Below, one piece after another: positions 52,047 through 62,549 of a stretch of DNA of 62,909 bases. The translations under genes and the position numbers were made by a program. Position 1 is the first letter of the stretch; every line of letters begins with the position of its first letter. Under the pieces are notes generated by a model that saw only the letters and a program-made list of their open reading frames with translations, searched no databases and was not told the DNA's origin. Source of the DNA: an uncultured Flavobacteriales bacterium (GTDB taxonomy: Bacteria > Bacteroidota > Bacteroidia > Flavobacteriales > BACL11); assembly GCA_913031595.1 (NCBI GenBank), contig CAJWCP010000004.1, positions 1 to 62,909 of the forward strand. Direction: 5' to 3'.

Positions 52047-54977
52047 TTAATATCCAAACACGTCTTCTAAACTCAAATTGACTATTTCTCCATACTCTTG
52101 CAACACACTCAAATCTATATCTTCTTTAGATCCTAGAACTAAAATTGTTCTTGTTCCTTTAGAAATATAGGAATTATGAAACTCTCTTAGACTATTCATA
52201 TCAAAACGCTGCACCTGATTATATAATTGTTCTCTCATATCTGATTGAAGACCTAGCTTTTGATGTTTCTCATATTCAGTCAATATACGTGATTTTGTTA
52301 ATCTCTCTGTCCTAATTTTCTGTTCTATAGCTTCTTTTGCATTGTTCATATTAGATTCCGCTTCAGGCATTACATCTAATAACGCATTCATTCCAGCCAT
52401 AGCTTCAGATAATTTATCTGATTGAGTTCCTATATAACTCATTAAATAATGTGATTTCACGGTATCCTTTGGTAAAGTATAAGTACTATATACTGAATAT
52501 GCTAATGCTTTCGACTCTCTCATATCTTGAAAAACTATTGAGCTCATTCCTCCTCCAAAATATTCATTATGATATTTTATAATAGGTAGATTACTAGCAA
52601 TAAATTTTTGACCCTTAGAAAGAATCATAATTTCTGCCTGCTTCATATCATAATCAAGAAAATAAACTTTAGGCTTGTCCATTGACAACTCAACAAAAAC
52701 CTTCTTATTAGGAATATCTTTTAAATTTTCCTTATTCGTGTGCAGCTTATTCAAATCTCCTACAACTTTACTAATTTTATCAGGACCATAATAAGTTATC
52801 TTATGCTGATAAGATGTTAAATTATGTATTAAATCAAGTAGCTCATCTGAAGTAAGGCTATTAATTTCTTTATTAGAGAGAATATTTGTAAAAGATGATG
52901 ACTGGCCATATCTTGCATAATTTCCCATTGCTCTCCATAAGATAATCTGTTTATTTAATTTCGCATCTTCTCTAGATTTAATTTCATTTAATTTTAAATT
53001 TTCTAAAGCTTCTTCATCAGAAACTACTCCAGTTAGAATTTTCTCGAAAAGAGAAACAGACTCATCAAAATTATCTGACAACCCACTCAATGTAATTTCA
53101 ATCTTTTCCGAACTACAATTTACAGAGACATCACAACCTAATTTATAGAATTCTTCTTGTTTTTGAGAAGGAGACATGTTTTCAGTACCTAAAAACTTTA
53201 AATAATCAACAGCCAACTTTAATCTTTTATCATGATCTGTACCCATATCTAAGATATAGTTTAACTTGAAGATTTCGTTTTCCGTATTTTCTTTATACAA
53301 TAATTCAACTTCGCCAACATTTGATTTTTTAATATCTCTTGCAAAATCTAAGAATACAGGCTCAATATTTTGCGTTTCTTCTGCAAGCAATTGCTGTAAG
53401 AATTCTGATTGATCTTGTCTATTTACTGTGACTGGTGTAATCTCTGGCTTAGTAACCTTTCTAGTAGAATTATCTTCACCTAATCTCTTATACACTATAA
53501 CATAATTATCTTTATACTTCCTGTTTGCAAAATCTATAATATCTTCTTTACTTACTTTTTCTAATTCAGCCATTGTATTTTGATAATCATCCCATGAAAC
53601 TCCTAGAGTAAAAGCTGAAACAAATTCATTTGCTCTCCCACTATTACTTTCTAATTTCTTTATTTGCTGTAATTTTAGATCAGAAATAATTGCATCTGTT
53701 AACCAATCAGGAAAATTACCAGCCTTGACTTCATCAATTTGAGCTAATAACAAATCTTTTACTTCCTCTAATTTTTGGCCTTTTTTAGGACTACCATAAA
53801 AACCATGCATTGAATAATCTTCAAGTACATAAGGAAAGCACCCTCCTCCAATAATTTTTTGTGCCTGATTAAGATTTAAATCAATAAGTCCAGCAGCAGA
53901 ATTCGAAAGAATCATATCGACCATAGTTAACATAATAGATTCTTCTGTATTAGCTCCATCAAAACGAAAACCTATATATAATCTTTCTGCTTCAGGCCCA
54001 TATACTTCTTTAATTATTGGTTCATCTATTGGCTCTTCTTGAGCTGCATTAAATATAGGGTCTTCTTTTCTTTCAAACCCTCCCCAATATTTATCAATCA
54101 TACGTATAGTCTTATCAAAATCAAGATCTCCAGACAAACAAATTGCCATATTATTAGGGACATAGTATTTGTTAAAATATTTTCTAATCTCTGTTAATGA
54201 AGGATTCTTAAGATGTTCTATAGTTCCAATAGTAGTTTGCTGTCCATATTCATGAACAGGGAAAAGTCCATCAAGTAATGCCTCAAACATTTTTCTACCA
54301 TCATTATCTAAACCTCTATTCTTCTCTTCATATACTGTCTCTAATTCTGTATGAAATAATCTGAAAACAGGATAACGAAATCGCTCTGCTTCTAATTTTA
54401 ACCATTTTTCAAGCTGATTAGATGGGATATCATTAATATAAACTGTCTTTTCGTTAGAAGTATAAGCATTAGTCCCCTTTGCTCCCAAACCTGTGACCAT
54501 CTTATCATACTCATTAGCAATAGCATACTTAGCTGCTTCACCTGATATAGAATCAATTTGCTTCCATACTCGATCTCTATTTTTTACATCATCCATATCA
54601 ATAGTTCTATATTCTTCATAAAGAACTTCAATCCTATCTAGTAAAGGTTTTTCTAAATCATAATCTAATGTGCCGTAAATATCTGTCCCCTTAAATAGCA
54701 TATGTTCTAAATAATGAGCCAGTCCTGTAGCATCATTAGGGTCATGCTTGCTACCAGCGCGAACCGCAATATTTGTTTGTATTCTTGGCGCATCATCATA
54801 AGATGTCAAATATACTTTTAAGCCATTATCAAGAGTATATATTCTTGCATCTAATGGATCATTTTTTATAGCTTCATAATTATTCTCAATTGTATTCATT
54901 TGTTTTTTTGCATTAATTGTAAAAAAAGTTGCGGCGCAAACTATAAGCGCAAAAGTTACTATTTCTTCTATTTTCAT
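52047..54977 (-). CDS. M16 family metallopeptidase (insulinase-type)
   Basis: 976 aa; HxxEH motif GLAHYLEHMLFKGT, C-terminal second M16 half. Confidence 0.93.
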   Translation of the reverse strand: MKIEEIVTFALIVCAATFFTINAKKQMNTIENNYEAIKNDPLDARIYTLDNGLKVYLTSYDDAPRIQTNIAVRAGSKHDPNDATGLAHYLEHMLFKGTDIYGTLDYDLEKPLLDRIEVLYEEYRTIDMDDVKNRDRVWKQIDSISGEAAKYAIANEYDKMVTGLGAKGTNAYTSNEKTVYINDIPSNQLEKWLKLEAERFRYPVFRLFHTELETVYEEKNRGLDNDGRKMFEALLDGLFPVHEYGQQTTIGTIEHLKNPSLTEIRKYFNKYYVPNNMAICLSGDLDFDKTIRMIDKYWGGFERKEDPIFNAAQEEPIDEPIIKEVYGPEAERLYIGFRFDGANTEESIMLTMVDMILSNSAAGLIDLNLNQAQKIIGGGCFPYVLEDYSMHGFYGSPKKGQKLEEVKDLLLAQIDEVKAGNFPDWLTDAIISDLKLQQIKKLESNSGRANEFVSAFTLGVSWDDYQNTMAELEKVSKEDIIDFANRKYKDNYVIVYKRLGEDNSTRKVTKPEITPVTVNRQDQSEFLQQLLAEETQNIEPVFLDFARDIKKSNVGEVELLYKENTENEIFKLNYILDMGTDHDKRLKLAVDYLKFLGTENMSPSQKQEEFYKLGCDVSVNCSSEKIEITLSGLSDNFDESVSLFEKILTGVVSDEEALENLKLNEIKSREDAKLNKQIILWRAMGNYARYGQSSSFTNILSNKEINSLTSDELLDLIHNLTSYQHKITYYGPDKISKVVGDLNKLHTNKENLKDIPNKKVFVELSMDKPKVYFLDYDMKQAEIMILSKGQKFIASNLPIIKYHNEYFGGGMSSIVFQDMRESKALAYSVYSTYTLPKDTVKSHYLMSYIGTQSDKLSEAMAGMNALLDVMPEAESNMNNAKEAIEQKIRTERLTKSRILTEYEKHQKLGLQSDMREQLYNQVQRFDMNSLREFHNSYISKGTRTILVLGSKEDIDLSVLQEYGEIVNLSLEDVFGY

Positions 54978-54992
54978 AATATAATATTTTAA

Positions 54993-56693
54993 TTAATAAT
55001 CTGGATCAAGACCTAACTCTATTCTTAACCTCTGTAAATGATGATTATCTTTCAACATCTTATTAAACTTATCTCTATTAGTATATAACATGTCTTTTTT
55101 AACATCCTTAGTTATACGTTTTATAATAGTAATATAATCGTTTTGTAAGTTTTCTCTTAAAAAGTTGAGAACTGTATATTCTTCTTCTTCAAGAATTTCA
55201 ACTTGCGAACTATTAATTAAGGTAATATCAATAACAAAATCTTGTTTTAACTCTGGTTCATTAGCACCTAAAGCAATTGCAAGATTAGATTTCCCTTTAT
55301 TTCTAATTTCATTAATAAGATCAGACCATACTACAACCAATTCCTCTTCAGAAAACTCTCTTTTTCTCTTTTTTGTAATCTTAATATTTTCTTCGCTAAG
55401 ATCCTTATTAGCTTGTAAAAAATTAGAAATAGATATCGTCTTGGATTTCATCTCAGGACTCTTCTCATTTAATATAGCGCTAACGCTCATTCCTTTATCT
55501 AATGATGCTTCGTTCTTAACGCTCATTCCTTTATCTAATGACACTTCGTTCTTTATTAACATATTATTCAAACTAATCTTTTCGTTTTCTAATTTCTCTG
55601 ACGCTATAAACTTTTTAGACTTTTTTTTTTCAACCGAAAAATGTCCTATTGAAGAGATCTGTATTAAACATAACTCAACTAACAATCTTTTATTATTTGC
55701 GTTTTTATATTGAATATCACACTCATTACACATAGAAAGTGCTTCTATCAAAAAGTTAATATCACATAAAGAAGACTGCTCTAAATATCTTTCTTTTAAT
55801 AGATCACTTTTCTCTAATAATTTAAGAGTTTCCTTATTTTTTACAACTAATAAATCTCTTAGGTGTTTTGCAAGTCCGTTAATAAACTCCTGTCCATCAA
55901 AACCATTAACTAATATTTGATTAAAAACATCTAAAATAACACTAATCTCATTATTTAACAATGATTCAGTAATATTAAAATAATACTCATAATCTAGAAT
56001 ATTCAAATGCTCTATAACTTTTTCATAAGTTAGGTTGTCTGAAGAAAAACTAACTAAACGATCAAATAATGAAAGTGCATCTCTCATAGCCCCATCAGAC
56101 TTTTGAGCAATTAAATTAAGTGCTTCAGGTTCAAACTTAATATTCTCTTTACTTGCAACAAATGACAAATGATTTGAAATATCAGAAACAGTTACCCTTT
56201 TAAAATCAAAAATTTGACATCTAGAAAGAATAGTAGGTATAATCTTATGCTTCTCTGTAGTAGCCAAAATAAACTTAGCATGTTTTGGAGGCTCTTCCAA
56301 TGTTTTTAAAAACGCATTAAATGCGGATTGAGAAAGCATGTGTACTTCATCAATTATATAAACCTTATATTTACCTGTTTGGGGTGGCACTCTCACCTGA
56401 TCTGTTAAGTTTCTTATATCATCAACAGAATTATTAGACGCAGCATCTAACTCAAAAATATTAAATGAAAAATCATCTATCTCACTATCATTATTAAACT
56501 GATTGATTTCCTTTGCAAAAATTCTAGCACATGTAGTTTTACCAACACCTCTAGGGCCACAAAATAAAAAAGACTGAGCTAATTGATTAGATTCTATTGC
56601 ATTCTGTAGTGTTAAAGTAATTGAATTTTGACCAACTACAGCATCAAAACTCGTCGGCCTATACTTTCTAGCAGAAACAATAAAATCATTCAT
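54993..56693 (-). CDS. dnaX: DNA polymerase III subunit gamma/tau
   Basis: 566 aa; SARKYRPTSFDAVVGQ, FCGPRGVGKTTCARIFAKEI, DEVHMLSQSAFNAFLKTLEEPP, LATTEKHKIIPTILSRCQIFDF. Confidence 0.96.
   Translation of the reverse strand: MNDFIVSARKYRPTSFDAVVGQNSITLTLQNAIESNQLAQSFLFCGPRGVGKTTCARIFAKEINQFNNDSEIDDFSFNIFELDAASNNSVDDIRNLTDQVRVPPQTGKYKVYIIDEVHMLSQSAFNAFLKTLEEPPKHAKFILATTEKHKIIPTILSRCQIFDFKRVTVSDISNHLSFVASKENIKFEPEALNLIAQKSDGAMRDALSLFDRLVSFSSDNLTYEKVIEHLNILDYEYYFNITESLLNNEISVILDVFNQILVNGFDGQEFINGLAKHLRDLLVVKNKETLKLLEKSDLLKERYLEQSSLCDINFLIEALSMCNECDIQYKNANNKRLLVELCLIQISSIGHFSVEKKKSKKFIASEKLENEKISLNNMLIKNEVSLDKGMSVKNEASLDKGMSVSAILNEKSPEMKSKTISISNFLQANKDLSEENIKITKKRKREFSEEELVVVWSDLINEIRNKGKSNLAIALGANEPELKQDFVIDITLINSSQVEILEEEEYTVLNFLRENLQNDYITIIKRITKDVKKDMLYTNRDKFNKMLKDNHHLQRLRIELGLDPDY
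55482..55553 (-). repeat. 36-bp tandem duplication within dnaX
   Basis: Two adjacent units 55482-55517 and 55518-55553 differing at 2 of 36 positions; encodes KNEVSLDKGMSV / KNEASLDKGMSV. Confidence 0.95.
55621..55630 (-). promoter_or_regulatory. A10 homopolymer in dnaX coding strand, candidate transcriptional-slippage / -1 frameshift site
   Basis: GAA AAA AAA AAG TCT AAA AAG; -1 frame gives AAA GTC TAA, +1 frame gives AGT CTA AAA AGT TTA TAG. Confidence 0.55.
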
Positions 56694-56807
56694 TAATAAA
56701 CAAAATTAAAAATAGAAGCACAAAGCTAACATTTCTTATAAAATAAAAGCTAAATATTTTTCAAATTAAAAAAACAATTGTATTTGCAATTTATAGAATG
56801 TTTTTAC

Positions 56808-56815
56808 TAAATTTG
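56808..56815 (+). promoter_or_regulatory. Candidate -7 element TAAATTTG for rpsF operon
   Basis: TAnnTTTG with TTG at 56784-56786 (21-nt spacing), about 36 nt upstream of rpsF ATG. Confidence 0.5.
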
Positions 56816-56851
56816 CCGGCCAAATAAATTATTAACCATAAAAGATAAACG

Positions 56852-57193
56852 ATGAATACTTACGAAACTGTTTTCATTCTAAATCCCGTTTTATCTGATG
56901 ACCAGGTAAAGGAAACAGTACAAAAATTTACTAGCTTTATTAAAAAAAATAAAGGAGAAATAACGCATGAAGAAAGCTGGGGATTAAAAAAACTAAAGTA
57001 TGTGATCCAAAAGAAAAAAACAGGCTTTTACTATTTAATGGAATTTAAAGCTGCAGGAAATATAATTACTGATTTTGAGGTAGAATTAAAAAGAGATGAG
57101 CGAATTATAAGATGGCAAACAGTTAAACTAGACAAATTTGCACTAGAATATGCTGAAAAAAGAAAAAAGAAATTAACGAAAAAAACAGATTAA
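56852..57193 (+). CDS. rpsF: 30S ribosomal protein bS6
   Basis: 113 aa [26 protein letters not shown]... Confidence 0.96.
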   Translation: MNTYETVFILNPVLSDDQVKETVQKFTSFIKKNKGEITHEESWGLKKLKYVIQKKKTGFYYLMEFKAAGNIITDFEVELKRDERIIRWQTVKLDKFALEYAEKRKKKLTKKTD

Positions 57194-57195
57194 TT

Positions 57196-57462
57196 ATGGC
57201 TGATAATGAAGTAAAATATTTATCTCCTGTAGATATTGAATTAAGAAGTAATAATAAATATTGTCGTTTTAAAAAATTAGGCATTAAGTATATTGATTAT
57301 AAAGATCCAGATTTTTTAATGCGTTTTTTAAATGAACAAGGAAAAATATTACCAAGAAGAATTACTGGCAACTCACTAAAATTTCAAAGAAGATTAGCTG
57401 TGGCAGTAAAAAGAGCAAGACAAATTGCACTTCTTCCTTACGTTGGTGATAATTTAAAATAA
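57196..57462 (+). CDS. rpsR: 30S ribosomal protein bS18
   Basis: 88 aa; [53 protein letters not shown]. Confidence 0.97.
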   Translation: MADNEVKYLSPVDIELRSNNKYCRFKKLGIKYIDYKDPDFLMRFLNEQGKILPRRITGNSLKFQRRLAVAVKRARQIALLPYVGDNLK

Positions 57463-57480
57463 TCTTTAATTAAGAATATT

Positions 57481-57924
57481 ATGGATGTTATATTAAAAGA
57501 GGATGTTGAGAAATTAGGGTTTAAGAATGAAATCGTATCTGTTAAAAACGGATTCGGAAGAAATTATTTAATCCCAAAAGGGCTAGCTATTTTAGCAACA
57601 GAATCTTCTATTAAAGTTTTAGAGGAAAATTTAAGACAACAAGAGAATAAAGAAGCTTCTGAAATTGAAGAAGCTAACAAAATAAAAGAAGATCTAGAAA
57701 AAATAGATGTGGTAATAAAAGCTAAAGTAGCAGAAGGAGGAAGCAAATTATTTGGATCAATAAAAACAAATCAATTTGTTGAAGCGCTAGATAAATTAGG
57801 ACATAATATTAATTCAAAATTTGTTAAACTAACATCTATTAAAGAATTAGGTGAATATGAAGCAGAAGTTAGGCTACATAGAAAAGTTAGCACCTCTGTA
57901 AAATTTAAAGTAGTAGCAGAATAA
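57481..57924 (+). CDS. rplI: 50S ribosomal protein bL9
   Basis: 147 aa; MDVILKEDVEKLGFKNEIVSVKNGFGRNYLIPKGLA. Confidence 0.97.
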   Translation: MDVILKEDVEKLGFKNEIVSVKNGFGRNYLIPKGLAILATESSIKVLEENLRQQENKEASEIEEANKIKEDLEKIDVVIKAKVAEGGSKLFGSIKTNQFVEALDKLGHNINSKFVKLTSIKELGEYEAEVRLHRKVSTSVKFKVVAE

Positions 57925-57943
57925 AATAAAGAATAAAATAAAT

Positions 57944-57975
57944 ATAAAAGCCAAGCCATAGCGCTTGGCTTTTAT
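57944..57975 (+). terminator. Rho-independent terminator of rpsF-rpsR-rplI operon
   Basis: ATAAAAGCCAAGC-CATAGC-GCTTGGCTTTTAT, perfect 13-bp arms. Confidence 0.88.
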
Positions 57976-58017
57976 ATTTTTACATGAAATAAGAGCTAAT
58001 AATATAGTGCAAATCAT

Positions 58018-58025
58018 TACCTTTG
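58018..58025 (+). promoter_or_regulatory. Candidate -7 element TACCTTTG for aconitase gene
   Basis: TAnnTTTG 31 nt before the ATG at 58057. Confidence 0.45.
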
Positions 58026-58056
58026 CATACCAAAATTCAAACCAAAAAAACATACA

Positions 58057-60327
58057 ATGGCCTTTGACTTTAAAATGATTAAAAATGTTTATGAGAAGTA
58101 TCCTAGATCGGTAGAAATAGCTAGAAAAATTACTCAAAAACCTCTTACTTTATCAGAAAAAGTTCTTTATACTCATCTGTGTAACACAGATATAAAATCA
58201 GCTTTTACAAGAGGAAAAGACTATGTAGACTTTGCTCCAGACAGAGTAGCTATGCAAGATGCAACAGCACAAATGGCGTTATTACAATTTATGCAAGCAG
58301 GAAAGAAAAAAGTTGCGGTCCCTTCTACAGCTCATGCGGACCATTTAATTCTTGCTAAACAAGGCGCAGATAAAGATCTACAAAATAGTCTAAATACCAA
58401 TAATGAGGTGTTTAATTTTTTAAGTTCCGTTTGTAATAAATATGGTATTGGATTCTGGAAACCTGGAGCTGGAATAATCCACCAAGTAATATTAGAAAAC
58501 TATGCTTTTCCTGGAGGGATGATGATAGGTACAGATTCTCATACTGTAAACGCAGGAGGATTAGGAATGATTGCTATTGGAGTTGGTGGTGCTGATGCTG
58601 TAGATGTAATGGCAGGAATGCCTTGGGAACTTAAATTTCCAAAATTAATTGGTATTAAACTAACTGGTAAATTAAATGGTTGGACTTCTCCTAAAGATGT
58701 AATATTAAAAGTTGCAGGAATACTAACTGTTAAAGGAGGTACTGGATGTATAGTAGAATATTTCGGAGAAGGAGCAAAATCACTTTCCGCTACAGGAAAA
58801 GGAACTATTTGTAATATGGGAGCTGAAATTGGCGCAACAACATCTACTTTTGGTTATGATGAAAGCATGGAGAGATACTTACGAGCTACTGGAAGAGAAG
58901 ATGTAGCAGATGCCGCTAATAATATAAAAGACCACCTAACAGGTGATAAAGAAGTCTATGATAATCCTGAGAAATATTTTGATCAAGTAATAGAAATTGA
59001 TCTTTCTAAATTAACACCACATCTAAATGGTCCATTTACACCTGACTTAGCAACACCAATTAGTGAAATGCGAGAAAAAGCAAGGCAAAATGAATGGCCA
59101 TTAGAAATTGAATGGGCATTAATAGGATCATGTACAAATTCCTCTTACGAAGATCTAACAAGGGCCGCATCTATAATTGAAGATGCTATAAACAAAAACC
59201 TAAAAACAAAATCATTTTTAGGTATTAATCCTGGATCAGAACAAGTAAGATTTACCGCTGAAAGAGATGGATTGCTAAATATATTTAAGCAAGCAAAGAA
59301 AACCAAAATATTTACCAATGCATGCGGACCTTGTATTGGACAATGGGATCGTGAAGGAGCAAAAGATCAAAAAAAGAACTCAATAGTACATTCATTTAAT
59401 AGAAATTTTGCAAAACGAGCTGATGGCAACCCTAATACGCATGCATTTGTCGCTTCTCCAGAAATGGTAGCAGCAATTGCTATTGCAGGAAGATTAGATT
59501 TCAATCCTATAACAGACCTATTAACTAATGAAGCTGGTGAACAAGTAAAATTAAAAGAACCGAAAGGCATGGAATTACCTGAAAAAGGTTTTGATGTTGA
59601 AGACAATGGATATCAGCCTCCTGCAAAAGATGGAACAGATATTAAGATAAAAATAAATCCTGATTCAAATAGATTACAGTTATTAGAACCTTTTCCAGCC
59701 TGGGATAAAAAAAATATTATAGGAGCAAAATTACTTATAAAAGCAAGTGGAAAATGCACAACAGATCATATTTCTATGGCAGGCCCATGGTTGAAATACA
59801 GAGGACATCTTGATAATATTTCTAACAATTGTTTAATCGGAGCAGTAAATGCTTTTAATGGACAAACAAATTCTATAATTAATCAAATTGATGGTGTAAC
59901 TGGTGAAGTTCCAGATATTGCTAGAGAATACAAATCATATAACATTCCTACTATTGTGGTAGGTGATCATAATTATGGAGAAGGCTCTTCTAGAGAACAT
60001 GCTGCAATGGAACCTAGACATCTTGGTGTAAGAGCTGTTATTGTAAAGTCTTTTGCAAGAATCCATGAAACTAACTTAAAAAAACAAGGAATGTTAGCTC
60101 TAACATTTACAAAAGAATCAGACTATGATTTAATACAAGAAGATGATACATTTAATTTTATAGACTTAGAATCGTTCCAAGAAAATAAGCAAATAACACT
60201 AGAAATAATACATAAAGACTCTACAAAAGATCAAATTACATTAAACCATACTTATAATAAAACTCAAATTGAATGGTTTAAGGCTGGCTCTGCCCTTAAT
60301 TTAATTAAACAAGAAAATAATAATTAA
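58057..60327 (+). CDS. acn: Aconitate hydratase, mitochondrial-like type
   Basis: 756 aa; [89 protein letters not shown]. Confidence 0.96.
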   Translation: MAFDFKMIKNVYEKYPRSVEIARKITQKPLTLSEKVLYTHLCNTDIKSAFTRGKDYVDFAPDRVAMQDATAQMALLQFMQAGKKKVAVPSTAHADHLILAKQGADKDLQNSLNTNNEVFNFLSSVCNKYGIGFWKPGAGIIHQVILENYAFPGGMMIGTDSHTVNAGGLGMIAIGVGGADAVDVMAGMPWELKFPKLIGIKLTGKLNGWTSPKDVILKVAGILTVKGGTGCIVEYFGEGAKSLSATGKGTICNMGAEIGATTSTFGYDESMERYLRATGREDVADAANNIKDHLTGDKEVYDNPEKYFDQVIEIDLSKLTPHLNGPFTPDLATPISEMREKARQNEWPLEIEWALIGSCTNSSYEDLTRAASIIEDAINKNLKTKSFLGINPGSEQVRFTAERDGLLNIFKQAKKTKIFTNACGPCIGQWDREGAKDQKKNSIVHSFNRNFAKRADGNPNTHAFVASPEMVAAIAIAGRLDFNPITDLLTNEAGEQVKLKEPKGMELPEKGFDVEDNGYQPPAKDGTDIKIKINPDSNRLQLLEPFPAWDKKNIIGAKLLIKASGKCTTDHISMAGPWLKYRGHLDNISNNCLIGAVNAFNGQTNSIINQIDGVTGEVPDIAREYKSYNIPTIVVGDHNYGEGSSREHAAMEPRHLGVRAVIVKSFARIHETNLKKQGMLALTFTKESDYDLIQEDDTFNFIDLESFQENKQITLEIIHKDSTKDQITLNHTYNKTQIEWFKAGSALNLIKQENNN

Positions 60328-60354
60328 ATAATATTGGTTGAATAAGAGTAAATT

Positions 60355-60382
60355 ATCTTAATAAGAATAGTCTTATTAAGAT
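60355..60382. other. Perfect 12-bp inverted repeat (possible terminator and/or operator)
   Basis: ATCTTAATAAGA-ATAG-TCTTATTAAGAT followed by TTTG. Confidence 0.6.
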
Positions 60383-60386
60383 TTTG

Positions 60387-60394
60387 TAATTTTG
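60387..60394 (+). promoter_or_regulatory. Candidate -7 element TAATTTTG
   Basis: TAnnTTTG ending 7 nt before the ATG at 60402. Confidence 0.45.
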
Positions 60395-60401
60395 CACACT
60401 T

Positions 60402-62513
60402 ATGAGAATAGCGTGCTTTATCTTATTATTACTTCCAGTACTTATATTTGGTCAGGCTCCTGGATGCCCTAATATACAGGTAGATGACGAAACTGTGGAT
60501 TGCAACAATCCGTGTGTAGACTTAACAGCCTCATTCCTGCAAACAGGAGAAACAACAAGTTATGAGGTAAGCTCAATTCCTTACGCCCCTCCTTATCCTT
60601 TTACTGGAGGTACCCCAACTTTTGTAGGAACTGATGATGTTTTCTCCCCAGTTATTACAATTCCATTTGATTTCTGTTTCTATGGCAATACATATAATCA
60701 GTTAATCATTGGAGCAAATGGTGTGCTTTCATTTGACTTAAGCTTAGCTAGTGGTTTTTGCACTTGGAATTTTTCAGATCCTATACCCTCAAACCCAAAC
60801 ATATCTGGACCTTATGAAAATGCTATACATGGCGCCTTTCTAGACATCAACCCAGCAATAGGAGGAGATATTAATTATGCAACCTTAGGTTCTGCTCCCT
60901 GCAGAACATTTGTAATTAACTTTAATGCTGTTCCAGATTTTGGATGTACTAATCAACTCATAACTCAACAAATTGTTATTTATGAAACAACTAACGCTAT
61001 AGAGGTATATATCGAAGATAAACCAACATGTGCGACCTGGAATTCTGGAAATGCTTTGATTGGCATCCAAAATATTGGAGCAACACAAGGAATATGCCCT
61101 CCTAATAGAAACACAGGGCCATGGACAGCTACACAAGAAGCCTGGAGATTCACTCCTAATGGCAATCCAAATTATACTGTAGAATGGTTTGACAATAGTG
61201 GTGTCTCTCAAGGATTTGGAGATACTCTATTTAACATTTGCACACAAACACAAGATAATTATACAGCCGAGATCACATATACAAACTGTAATGGAACTAT
61301 AGTGACTGAATCTGTAACAAATACAATATTTGTTAATAATGCAGCAGGACAGATACCATCACTAGGTCTAATTGATACAATAAAAAGTTGTACTACTAAC
61401 GTTATTGTCAATGCAGATAATACATTAGACACTTATCTTTGGAATACTGGAGAAACCACCTCCTCTATCACTATAAACCAAACAGGAAACTATATACTAG
61501 AAGCAACACAAGGAGGTTGTGATGGAGATGACACTGTATTTGTATCTATTGTAAATGCAGATATAATAGAAAATAACTCTGTTATCTGCGAACTAGATGT
61601 AATAGATTTAAATATAGCTGAAACTAATACATCAGTAAATTGGTCAACTGGAGAAACAATAGATAACATTACAGTCTCCCCTATTACAAGCACTGAATTC
61701 TGGGTTGAGGTAAGCGATGGTATAACCATTTGCAAAGACAGTATTCAAATTGATGTCAATCCACTACCTATAGTAGATATGAATGGTATTAATGAAATTT
61801 GTAATGGAGACTCTACAATAGTATCATTAGTGTTTTCTGGAAATCCACCATATACAATTGATCTTAATGGAAATATAGAGTTATACACTAATAATACTGA
61901 AAATTTTATAGTTAGTCCTGCAAATACTAACACATACACAATTAATTATGTAAGTGATATAAATTGTCAAAATGACACAGCTAAAACTTATACGTTAAAT
62001 GTTAACTCTCTTCCTGAACCAATCATAGACCCTGTGTTCTATGAAATATATCCAGGAGAAACTGTTGAACTATTTGGAGGAAATTATATGAATTATTGGT
62101 GGTTTAATAATGCTGATTCTCTTTTATCACAAAATGAAATCCTTATAGTAGACAGCACCTTAACAAGTTATTTAGTAGTTGAAGATTTAAATGGATGTAT
62201 TGGTATTTCAGAAAATGTAATTGTAGAATATATTCCAAGAGTTGTACTGCATATCCCTAACACATTTACTCCTAATGGAGATGAGCATAATGAACTATTT
62301 GTAATTATAGGTGATCAAATAAGAAGTTTTAACATGAAAATAATTAATAGATGGGGCGAAGAAGTTTATAGCACTACAAATATAGAAAAGCATTGGGATG
62401 GAAAATTCAATGGCAAACCAGTACCTGAAGGCACATATACATATCTAATAGATATAATTGGAGAAGATAAAAGAGCTTTTATTAAAACTGGAACAATAAA
62501 TGTATTATATTAA
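60402..62513 (+). CDS. Secreted protein with gliding-motility-associated (T9SS type B) C-terminal domain
   Basis: 703 aa; signal peptide MRIACFILLLLPVLIFGQ; C-term IPNTFTPNGDEHNELFVIIGD...INRWGEEVYSTTNIEKHWDGKFNGKPVPEGTYTYLIDI. Confidence 0.92.
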   Translation: MRIACFILLLLPVLIFGQAPGCPNIQVDDETVDCNNPCVDLTASFLQTGETTSYEVSSIPYAPPYPFTGGTPTFVGTDDVFSPVITIPFDFCFYGNTYNQLIIGANGVLSFDLSLASGFCTWNFSDPIPSNPNISGPYENAIHGAFLDINPAIGGDINYATLGSAPCRTFVINFNAVPDFGCTNQLITQQIVIYETTNAIEVYIEDKPTCATWNSGNALIGIQNIGATQGICPPNRNTGPWTATQEAWRFTPNGNPNYTVEWFDNSGVSQGFGDTLFNICTQTQDNYTAEITYTNCNGTIVTESVTNTIFVNNAAGQIPSLGLIDTIKSCTTNVIVNADNTLDTYLWNTGETTSSITINQTGNYILEATQGGCDGDDTVFVSIVNADIIENNSVICELDVIDLNIAETNTSVNWSTGETIDNITVSPITSTEFWVEVSDGITICKDSIQIDVNPLPIVDMNGINEICNGDSTIVSLVFSGNPPYTIDLNGNIELYTNNTENFIVSPANTNTYTINYVSDINCQNDTAKTYTLNVNSLPEPIIDPVFYEIYPGETVELFGGNYMNYWWFNNADSLLSQNEILIVDSTLTSYLVVEDLNGCIGISENVIVEYIPRVVLHIPNTFTPNGDEHNELFVIIGDQIRSFNMKIINRWGEEVYSTTNIEKHWDGKFNGKPVPEGTYTYLIDIIGEDKRAFIKTGTINVLY

Positions 62514-62518
62514 AAAAC

Positions 62519-62536
62519 AATATCTTTGTAGATATT
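62519..62536 (+). promoter_or_regulatory. Candidate promoter/operator: -7 TATCTTTG inside a dyad
   Basis: AATATC-TTTGTA-GATATT, 13 nt upstream of the ATG at 62550. Confidence 0.45.
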
Positions 62537-62549
62537 ACAAAAAATATAG

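Noticed and set aside
55165-55713. 182-aa plus-strand ORF antisense to dnaX
   Set aside because: Low-complexity Ser/Leu/Phe/Ile composition mirrors the antisense of Lys/Glu-rich coding DNA; dnaX on the other strand is certain.
57564-58137. Three minus ORFs (60, 62, 87 aa) over rplI and the acn start
   Set aside because: Overlap well-supported genes and a strong terminator; no recognisable domain.
60885-61211. 108-aa and 61-aa minus ORFs within the 60402 gene
   Set aside because: Antisense shadow ORFs of a well-supported T9SS cargo gene.
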